Source: Solobacterium sp.
GTDB lineage: Bacteria > Bacillota_I > Bacilli_A > Erysipelotrichales > Erysipelotrichaceae
Reading direction: 5' to 3'
Length of the DNA: 58,851 nt
Assembly: GCA_022486705.1 (NCBI GenBank)
Contig: JAKVKC010000017.1
Span: 1 to 58,851 of the forward strand
Part shown: piece after piece, positions 53,412-58,851 of the stretch
Numbering within the stretch: position 1 is the stretch's first letter
How the letters are laid out: every line of letters starts with the position of its first letter
Notes under the pieces: generated by a model
Database searches by the model: none
The model's input: the letters and a program-made list of their open reading frames with translations, nothing else
Told to the model about the DNA's origin: nothing
Program-made: the position numbers and the translations under genes

Positions 53412-53453
53412 GTTATAGATACACTTGTTTTTAAAACACAAACATAGTATCAT
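53412..53453. promoter_or_regulatory. Divergent promoters of hom and thrC with shared near-palindrome
   Basis: Minus: TTGTGT (53436-53441), 18 bases, TATAAC (53412-53417). Plus: TTGTTT (53425-53430), 17 bases, TATCAT (53448-53453). A 17-base near-palindrome, TTGT-T-TTTTAAAA-C-ACAA wise, spans 53425-53441, so its two ends form the -35 elements of both promoters. A single bound protein could repress both. Confidence 0.6.
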
Positions 53454-53483
53454 TTCTGAGAAATGGAATCAAGGAGAAAATTT

Positions 53484-54977
53484 ATGATCAAGTATGTCAG
53501 CAGCAGAAATAAGCAGGAAGCAGTTTCATCTCACGAAGCAGTGATCCATGGATTGGCCGAAGACGGCGGTCTCTATACGCCCGATCATATCGCTCAAAAG
53601 ATCCTGCCGCAGGAGATATTGAACTGCAGCTATCCGGAGATGGCAGCCAAGATCATCGGCACCTTGCTGGATGATTACAGTGCAGAAGAGATCAATGCAT
53701 GTGTGCATGGTGCATATGATGCTCATTTCGATACCGAAGAGATCGTTCCTTTAACAAAGATCAATGACGGATACTTAATGGAACTGTGGCACGGTCCGAC
53801 CAGTGCTTTCAAAGATATTGCTCTGACCATTTTACCGCATCTGATGATCAGTGCCTATCAGAAAGAAAAGAGAAACGATACCATTGCCATCCTGACGGCG
53901 ACTTCAGGAGATACCGGCAAAGCTGCTTTAGCAGGTTTCAGCGATGTCAGCCATACTGCCATCACTGTCTTCTATCCAGAGATCGGAGTCTCTCCGATCC
54001 AGAAGCGCCAGATGCAGACAAGCGTTGGCCGCAACGTTGATGTGATCGCGGTCAAAGGAAACTTTGATGACTGTCAGCGCATGGTAAAACAGGCCATGAG
54101 CGATCCGGAAGTGCTCGCTTCTTTAGACGGTGTGACTCTGTCCTCTGCCAACAGCATCAATATCGGCCGTTTGGTCCCGCAGATCGTATACTACTATTCC
54201 TCCTATGCAAAGCTTGTAAACAGCGGTGCAATTGCCGATGGCGACCGTGTGAATTTTGCCGTTCCGACGGGAAACTTCGGCGACATCCTGGCCGGCTGGA
54301 TCGCGAAACAGCTGGGTCTGCCGATCCATAAGCTGATCTGTGCTTCCAACCGCAATCATGTCCTGACGGATTTTCTGCAGACCGGTGTCTATTCCATCAA
54401 GCGTCCTTTCCATACCACCATGTCCCCTTCCATGGATATCCTGATCTCTTCCAACTTGGAAAGACTGCTGTTCATGATGAGCGGCAATGATGATGCCTTC
54501 GTCAAAGAAATGATGCAGCAGCTGAAACAGAACGGCAGATATGCCGTACCTCAGGAGCTCCGAAAAAAGATCCAGGAGAGCTTCTGCGGCTATTGGACAA
54601 ATGAGGAAGAATGCTCTGCCGCCATGCATGATCTGTTCCAGTGCGAACATGTGCTGATCGATCCGCATACCGCGGTTGCCATGCATGCGGCCAAGCAGTA
54701 TAAAGCAGAGACAGGCGATAAAGCACCATGCATTATCCTCTCGACTGCTTCTCCTTATAAGTTTTCTCATGATGTCCTGAAGGCTGTCGCTGATGAAGAT
54801 ATCGCCGATGACTTTGCGGCCATGGACAGGCTCCATGAGCTTTCCAAGATGCCGATACCGCAGGGACTCGCTGAGCTTAAAAAAATGCCGGTCCGTTTCC
54901 GCCGTTCGATCGAGATCAAGGATGGCATGCATGTTATTGCGGATAGAATGAAGGAGATCGCTCATGCTGAAGATTAA
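53484..54977 (+). CDS. thrC: Threonine synthase
   Basis: Forms threonine from phosphohomoserine using PLP. It has 497 residues, the long yeast/E. coli-like type. The PLP Lys is in GPTSAFKDIAL, with TATSGDTGKAAL and the phosphate-loop region VPTGNFGDILAGW. The start at 53484 has AAGGAG seven bases upstream; the frame to 53463 is not needed. It heads thrC-thrB-ACT, divergent from hom. Confidence 0.96.
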   Translation: MIKYVSSRNKQEAVSSHEAVIHGLAEDGGLYTPDHIAQKILPQEILNCSYPEMAAKIIGTLLDDYSAEEINACVHGAYDAHFDTEEIVPLTKINDGYLMELWHGPTSAFKDIALTILPHLMISAYQKEKRNDTIAILTATSGDTGKAALAGFSDVSHTAITVFYPEIGVSPIQKRQMQTSVGRNVDVIAVKGNFDDCQRMVKQAMSDPEVLASLDGVTLSSANSINIGRLVPQIVYYYSSYAKLVNSGAIADGDRVNFAVPTGNFGDILAGWIAKQLGLPIHKLICASNRNHVLTDFLQTGVYSIKRPFHTTMSPSMDILISSNLERLLFMMSGNDDAFVKEMMQQLKQNGRYAVPQELRKKIQESFCGYWTNEEECSAAMHDLFQCEHVLIDPHTAVAMHAAKQYKAETGDKAPCIILSTASPYKFSHDVLKAVADEDIADDFAAMDRLHELSKMPIPQGLAELKKMPVRFRRSIEIKDGMHVIADRMKEIAHAED

Positions 54978-55842
54978 AGCGCCGGCAAGTTCTGCCAATT
55001 TAGGGCCAGGCTTTGACTGCCTGGGATTGGCATTGGATCTTTACAATACCTTTGATGTTGAAACATGCCAGCATGACAGCTTGGAAAATGTTGAAGACCG
55101 CTTTAACAATTCCGATAATCTTTTCCTGCAGGCATACCATTACGGCATGACAAAGATCGGCATCGAAGATGGCATTCACGCTATCTTTCACTGTGATATT
55201 CCCGTTTCCCGCGGGCTTGGCTCCAGTGCATCGATGATCACGGCAGGTCTCTGTGCCGCCAGTGCCCTGCACCATGATGCGCTCAGTGAGAATGAGATCT
55301 TTCAGTATGCCAGTCAGTTAGAAGGACATCCGGATAACGCAGCTCCCTGCTTCTTCGGCGGTCTGACTGCTTCCGCTGAATTCAAAGACCGCTATGTCAG
55401 TCATCATCTTCCGCTGCAGGAAGATCTGTATTTCACTGCATTGATCCCGGACTTTGAAGTATCTACTGAAGAAGCCAGAGCGATCCTGCCGGAAAGCTAT
55501 CCGAGAGAAGTGGCTGCCGCCAATGGCGGGCGTCTTCTCTATATGTGCGAAGGCCTGCGGACCGGTTCCCTCTCTTTGCTGCAGATTGGTGCCAGAGATG
55601 CTCTGCATGAGCCATACCGCCGTCAGCTGATCCCCGGCTTTGATACGATCAAAGAACTGACGGAACAAGAGAGCCATGGCATCCTGCTGATCAGCGGTTC
55701 CGGATCTACCTGCCTGCTGATCTCCAAGATCCCGCTTTCAGAAGCAGTACGCAGCAGAATTGCGCAGATCAAAGATCACCATTGGCAGATCAAAGAACTT
55801 CGTCCCGCAAAGGGGACCGAGATCGAAGGTGATCGTGAATGA
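54964..55842 (+). CDS. thrB: Homoserine kinase
   Basis: Phosphorylates homoserine. It is a 292-residue GHMP kinase with the N-terminal PASSANLGPGFDCLGLAL, ATP loop PVSRGLGSSASMI and the C-terminal ISGSGSTCL. It overlaps thrC by 14 bases and the next gene by four, so the three are translated together. Confidence 0.97.
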   Translation: MLKIKAPASSANLGPGFDCLGLALDLYNTFDVETCQHDSLENVEDRFNNSDNLFLQAYHYGMTKIGIEDGIHAIFHCDIPVSRGLGSSASMITAGLCAASALHHDALSENEIFQYASQLEGHPDNAAPCFFGGLTASAEFKDRYVSHHLPLQEDLYFTALIPDFEVSTEEARAILPESYPREVAAANGGRLLYMCEGLRTGSLSLLQIGARDALHEPYRRQLIPGFDTIKELTEQESHGILLISGSGSTCLLISKIPLSEAVRSRIAQIKDHHWQIKELRPAKGTEIEGDRE

Positions 55843-56276
55843 CCTCTGATTACTTATTCGTCAATAAAAAGATCCTGCCGGAATATCTCGACAAAGTCAT
55901 TCTGGCCAGAGATCTCTTAGCTTCGCATGAAGCAGATACCATTACAGATGCCGTCGCCAAAGCAGGCATTTCAAGAAATACTTACTACAAATATAAGGAT
56001 TATGTATTTTCCGCTGATTCCCCGACGGTCGGCCGACATGTAGTGCTTTCCATGATTCTCAAAGATGAAGCAGGCGTACTGAATTCTGTCCTGACCAGAC
56101 TGAATGAACTGCACACTTCCGTGCTGACCATTTCGCAGGCTCTGCCGATTGGTCATAAAGCAAATGTACTGATCTCTTTGGATATTTCCAAAGTCACTGT
56201 ATCCGTCGATGAGATCACCAAAGAATTAAAAGAACTGAATCATGTCCGCAGTGTCCATATGGATGCGATGGACTAA
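55839..56276 (+). CDS. ACT domain protein (UPF0735/PheB type)
   Basis: A 145-residue protein with a short N-terminal helix-turn-helix-like part (about 30-50, DAVAKAGISRNTYYKYKDYV) and a C-terminal ACT domain (70-145, LSMILKDEAGVLNSVL), which usually binds an amino acid. Homologues are found beside thrB or pheA and may sense the pathway product. It overlaps the thrB stop (ATGA). Threonine sensing at the neighbouring divergent promoters is an attractive inference, not shown. Confidence 0.88.
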   Translation: MTSDYLFVNKKILPEYLDKVILARDLLASHEADTITDAVAKAGISRNTYYKYKDYVFSADSPTVGRHVVLSMILKDEAGVLNSVLTRLNELHTSVLTISQALPIGHKANVLISLDISKVTVSVDEITKELKELNHVRSVHMDAMD

Positions 56277-56286
56277 GAAGGAGAAA

Positions 56287-56688
56287 ATGAACAATACAGT
56301 CAAACAGATCTTATCCGGCATCATGATCGCCGGCGATGCTTTCCTGATGCTTGTCGCAGTCATGCTGCTGAGTGAAGGAGAAACCGGCATTGCCATCTTC
56401 ATGCTTGTATTTTTAGCAGTCGATGCTTTTCTCAGTGTCGACTATATTCTTGCCCTGCATCGGCAGAATACGGTTCTGAAGGATCAGGAAGTAGAAGAAC
56501 AGATTGCTTCTCTTCATTCCGATATGGAAGAAGAACAGCTCACTCAAAAGGAAAAAGAGCTCCAGCGAAAAAGAGAAGCTGAAGATGATGCCTTTGTGCA
56601 GGACATCCGTCAGGAAAAAGAAGATACACTAGAGGAACTGAAAGAGAAACTGACAAGCAAAGAACAATCCATACCATTAAAAAAATGA
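56287..56688 (+). CDS. Small membrane protein with C-terminal coiled coil
   Basis: I do not recognise this 133-residue protein. Two membrane segments (about 6-26 and 32-57) form a short hairpin, followed by a highly charged, probably coiled-coil region (60-125) rich in Glu, Lys and Gln. It lies ten bases after the ACT gene, so is likely co-transcribed, and has an excellent AAGGAG site before the ATG at 56287. The function is unknown. Confidence 0.75.
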   Translation: MNNTVKQILSGIMIAGDAFLMLVAVMLLSEGETGIAIFMLVFLAVDAFLSVDYILALHRQNTVLKDQEVEEQIASLHSDMEEEQLTQKEKELQRKREAEDDAFVQDIRQEKEDTLEELKEKLTSKEQSIPLKK

Positions 56689-56712
56689 CTCTGTACTGCA
56701 GTCATTTTTTTA
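56679..56712. terminator. Bidirectional terminator between the coiled-coil gene and the flavodoxin gene
   Basis: The perfect stem AAAAATGACT/AGTCATTTTT has a nine-base loop and A/T tracts on both sides, and serves both converging genes. Confidence 0.9.
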
Positions 56713-57231
56713 GTTCTTGATATTTTCTTTGGCCCACTTCAGAATGTCCGCTTCAGAAGAAACAGTATCGCTTCCATGAATGGAAAGTCCCAATCCGATC
56801 TTAGCACCTTGGCAGATCTGCGCCAGATCGCTGACGCAATGTCCCAATCCAGATCCTTCATTGCTCATGACAGGAAAAACATTTTTTCCGGCAAAGTCCA
56901 GACGTTCAAGCTGGCTGAAGACAGGCATTGGATACGTACCGCACCAGCATGGTCCCGCTACAACAATATTTTCATATCCAGCAATACTGTTCAGATATTC
57001 TTTCAATGCGGGTCTTGCCTTTTCCTCTGCTTCTTTTTTGGCTTCCTTGACACATTCTGCATAATCCTTCGCATAGTCATGCAAAGGCTTGATCTCAAAG
57101 ACATCTGCCGGCAGTGCTTTGGCAATATACTGTACCGCAATTTCTGTATTGCCTTTTTTCAGGACCGCAATGTTCCCATTGACATAATTCTCACCGCGGC
57201 GCGAATAATAGATCACTAGATTCTTTGTCAT
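56710..57231 (-). CDS. Flavodoxin-like protein
   Basis: A 173-residue flavodoxin_4-type protein. The FMN phosphate loop is YYSRRGENYVNG, then GPCWCGTYPMPVFSQLE and the 90s loop region MSNEGSGLGHCVSDL. It would carry electrons or act as an NAD(P)H-dependent quinone-like reductase in the cytoplasm. The start at 57231 has GAGGAGA upstream; the longer frame is not supported. It is a single gene ending in a shared terminator. Confidence 0.87.
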   Translation of the reverse strand: MTKNLVIYYSRRGENYVNGNIAVLKKGNTEIAVQYIAKALPADVFEIKPLHDYAKDYAECVKEAKKEAEEKARPALKEYLNSIAGYENIVVAGPCWCGTYPMPVFSQLERLDFAGKNVFPVMSNEGSGLGHCVSDLAQICQGAKIGLGLSIHGSDTVSSEADILKWAKENIKN

Positions 57232-57303
57232 ACATTCTCCTCTATAGACATCTATGATAGATCTTTTCTGCATCATCTGAATACAGATGCTCAGACGCAT
57301 GGA

Positions 57304-58230
57304 TCAATTTTTTTCTTCTGCATTTATCTGTTCTGTTTTTTCATCCGGCTGTTTTTTAGAGATCAGTACAAGCATCATAAAGACGCATAGAAAGCCAGCA
57401 GCGTCATACAGGGTAAATGGGCTGCCCATAAAGAGGAACGTTGCCAGAGCAGCTGTAATTGGCTCAGAGAACCCATAGAGGATTGCTTTGGAAGGCCCAA
57501 TCAGGGCTACACCTTTCATGTAGCAGAGAAAGGCCAGAATATTGCCAACCACCACAACAAAGGCAATGCCTGCTAAGCCAATCAGCGTAGGCGTATAGGC
57601 AATTGTCCAGACATGAAACACCAAGGCAAAGAAAACACCTCCCATTAAGAAAGCCCATCCCTGCAGGATCGCAATCGGGAACTGCTTCAGCAGCTTGGCC
57701 GGTTCTACATTGTAGATCATGACGCAGAAAGCACATCCGATCCCGCTGAGCAGTGCTTCCGGCGCAATCGCATTGCTGGAAAAACTGCCATGCGTAGTGA
57801 TCAGAAAAACACCGAGCATCGCTAAAACGATAGCTCCGATCTCTCCTGCCCTTGGCCGGCGGGAAGAAAGCATGCATGTCACAGCTAGGATAAAGATCGG
57901 TGACAGATCCTGCAGGATCGTCGCTGCTCCGGCAGAACTTAATTGAATGGTCAGAAAGTAAAGATACTGACAGAAGCTGATGCCGCATAAGCCATAGACG
58001 ATCATATCCAGGATATTGCGTTTCGTCTTCCATGGTCCCCAGATCTTCTTCCCATACCGGAACACACAGTAAGCAAACAGAAGAACGCCGGCGCATCCCA
58101 AACGGATCGGCACGAGCCATCTGCTGTCCATGCCCTGCTGGGTAAATAAATACTGTCCGACTGATCCGCTCAGTCCCCAGCAGATCCCGCCGAAGACCGA
58201 AAGAAAAGCACCCTTCACTTCATTGCTCAT
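57304..58230 (-). CDS. EamA-family (DMT superfamily) transporter
   Basis: A 308-residue inner-membrane protein with about ten hydrophobic segments forming two EamA repeats (residues ~7-140 and ~150-290). The start GAFLSVFGGICWGLSGSVGQYL and the second repeat's YGFSEPITAALATFLFMG fit the family, which exports or imports metabolites and amino acids. It follows the DUF4186 gene by 15 bases and may be co-transcribed with it. The substrate is unknown. Confidence 0.9.
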   Translation of the reverse strand: MSNEVKGAFLSVFGGICWGLSGSVGQYLFTQQGMDSRWLVPIRLGCAGVLLFAYCVFRYGKKIWGPWKTKRNILDMIVYGLCGISFCQYLYFLTIQLSSAGAATILQDLSPIFILAVTCMLSSRRPRAGEIGAIVLAMLGVFLITTHGSFSSNAIAPEALLSGIGCAFCVMIYNVEPAKLLKQFPIAILQGWAFLMGGVFFALVFHVWTIAYTPTLIGLAGIAFVVVVGNILAFLCYMKGVALIGPSKAILYGFSEPITAALATFLFMGSPFTLYDAAGFLCVFMMLVLISKKQPDEKTEQINAEEKN

Positions 58231-58245
58231 ATGGGTGCTATTATA

Positions 58246-58626
58246 CTATTCTTTTGGCCCGACTGAAACAGGATCATCCATCTCTTCTCTGATCCACGTC
58301 ATCAGAAGATGTACGATCTGTTCCTGCTGTCTTTCATTTAGTTCTACATTCTTCGGCACATGATACCACTTATTCAGGCATCCCCGGCAGCAGCACGCAG
58401 TGGCATGCTGAGCAATGAACACCGGATGTCCCCTCATCGGTGTCTGCTTTCCATCATTGGCAATCTCTGCCGGTGCCAGACGTTCCCTCACAAAATCACG
58501 GGCATGGCTCTCGATCACATCCATGCCTTTCTTTTCAATATACGCCCTGTCCTTTTCTTTCAGGTGAAAGGAAGAACGGAATTTCGATCTCTTCAGTTTG
58601 ATCAGTGCTTCTTCAGCTGTCTGCAT
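58246..58626 (-). CDS. DUF4186 family protein
   Basis: A 126-residue protein of a family with no known function. The conserved core is RGHPVFIAQHATACCCRGCLNKWYHVPK, followed by a helical end with LLMTWIREEM. The Cys and His in CCCRGCLNKW could bind zinc. It is upstream of the DMT transporter. Confidence 0.83.
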   Translation of the reverse strand: MQTAEEALIKLKRSKFRSSFHLKEKDRAYIEKKGMDVIESHARDFVRERLAPAEIANDGKQTPMRGHPVFIAQHATACCCRGCLNKWYHVPKNVELNERQQEQIVHLLMTWIREEMDDPVSVGPKE

Positions 58627-58635
58627 CCTACTATT

Positions 58636-58669
58636 CTAAAAAAAGACACCGGTTTTTTCCAGTGTCTTT
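58636..58669 (-). terminator. Minus-strand terminator with no clear gene in front
   Basis: AAAGACACTGG/CCGGTGTCTTT (11 pairs, one G-U) with an A6 loop and a T run on the minus strand. The region 58670-58740 to its right encodes no complete gene but has a minus-strand end GRRHARELGKIEDESDD followed by a stop, perhaps a remnant. Confidence 0.65.
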
Positions 58670-58761
58670 CAATCAATCATCCGATTCGTCTTCGATCTTG
58701 CCAAGTTCTCTTGCGTGTCTTCTGCCTGAGTTTTGAAGCTAGATAATTAAAAGCAATTCAG
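58670..58761 (-). pseudogene. Possible gene remnant
   Basis: On the minus strand a short frame ending GRRHARELGKIEDESDD-stop is closed upstream by a TAG near the middle, yet a strong terminator follows it. It looks like the tail of a decayed gene. No family could be named. Confidence 0.25.
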
Positions 58762-58785
58762 ATACCGCATCACAGCGGTATTTTT
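58762..58785 (+). terminator. Plus-strand terminator-like hairpin
   Basis: The perfect stem ATACCGC/GCGGTAT has a six-base loop and is followed by five T. No plus-strand gene ends here, so it may end an unannotated small RNA or be a relic. Confidence 0.5.
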
Positions 58786-58831
58786 CATGTCAATATTCAT
58801 TATTTTATGTGTAGCTAACTGTAGAGCTATA

Positions 58832-58851
58832 TGGTATAATATCTTCAGGAG
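58832..58851 (+). promoter_or_regulatory. Promoter and ribosome site of a gene beyond the right edge
   Basis: Extended -10 TG-G-TATAAT (58832-58840) and AGGAG (58847-58851) at the very end. A plus-strand gene presumably starts a few bases outside the window. No good -35 was seen. Confidence 0.5.

Noticed and set aside
54123-54998. 291-codon open frame on minus opposite thrC
   Set aside because: Antisense to a complete threonine synthase; no family or ribosome site.

Overview
The window looks like chromosomal DNA of a Firmicutes-type bacterium, most plausibly of the Erysipelotrichia (inference). The grounds are sigma-A-like promoters (TTGACA/TATAAT, often with an extended TG), strong AGGAGG ribosome-binding sites, the ecfA1-ecfA2-ecfT-truA-rplM-rpsI cluster, comFA/comFC, a two-FeoA/FeoB iron operon, a class B sortase, and a clostridial-type butyrate operon ending in butyrate kinase and phosphotransbutyrylase. 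TGA is used as a normal stop. Most genes lie on the minus strand.

Layout. The left edge holds the tail of an IS1182-type transposase, then a class B sortase, a tRNA-Ala(CGC) and an amino-acid permease. Next is an iron operon (feoA-feoA-feoB-HMA protein-DtxR regulator). It is followed by a P-type cation ATPase with two TrkA/KtrA proteins, and by an operon of HAD phosphatase, degenerate amidase, HEPN-CBS protein and lactonase-fold protein. Then come pepV, pepP and xth, a DUF1275 membrane protein, nudC with a GH13 amylase, a GH1 phospho-beta-glucosidase, and secA-prfB-rluA. A small plus-strand cassette of three unrecognised genes (27699-28915) follows. After it are comFA/comFC, ispD, a small export protein, tRNA-Ile and tRNA-Ala(TGC), a P1 peptidase coupled to a GH28 enzyme, rplM-rpsI, truA with an unusual C-terminal extension, the ECF transporter module, and two anchored acidic proteins.

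The right third is metabolic. Eight genes in one direction (thl-crt-hbd-bcd-etfB-etfA-buk-ptb) encode the whole route from acetyl-CoA to butyrate plus ATP. Rex-like and CcpA-like sites lie in front of them. The aspartate-to-threonine pathway follows as two divergent operons: hom-lysC-asd on minus, thrC-thrB-ACT protein on plus. They share a small intergenic region with a near-palindrome. A flavodoxin-like protein, a DMT transporter and a DUF4186 protein close the window. A promoter and ribosome-binding site for another gene lie at the right edge.

The features most worth a second look are: the three-gene cassette, in which each gene is preceded by a stem-loop and the first stem hides the ribosome-binding site; a repeated pattern of apparently leaderless genes (sortase, DUF1275 protein, comFA); the muramoyl-amidase homologue that has lost two key residues and is encoded next to a HEPN-CBS protein; the TruA fusion; paired inverted repeats at the feo promoter; and the stacked Rex/cre sites on the butyrate operon. 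No CRISPR array, prophage or antibiotic-resistance gene was seen.
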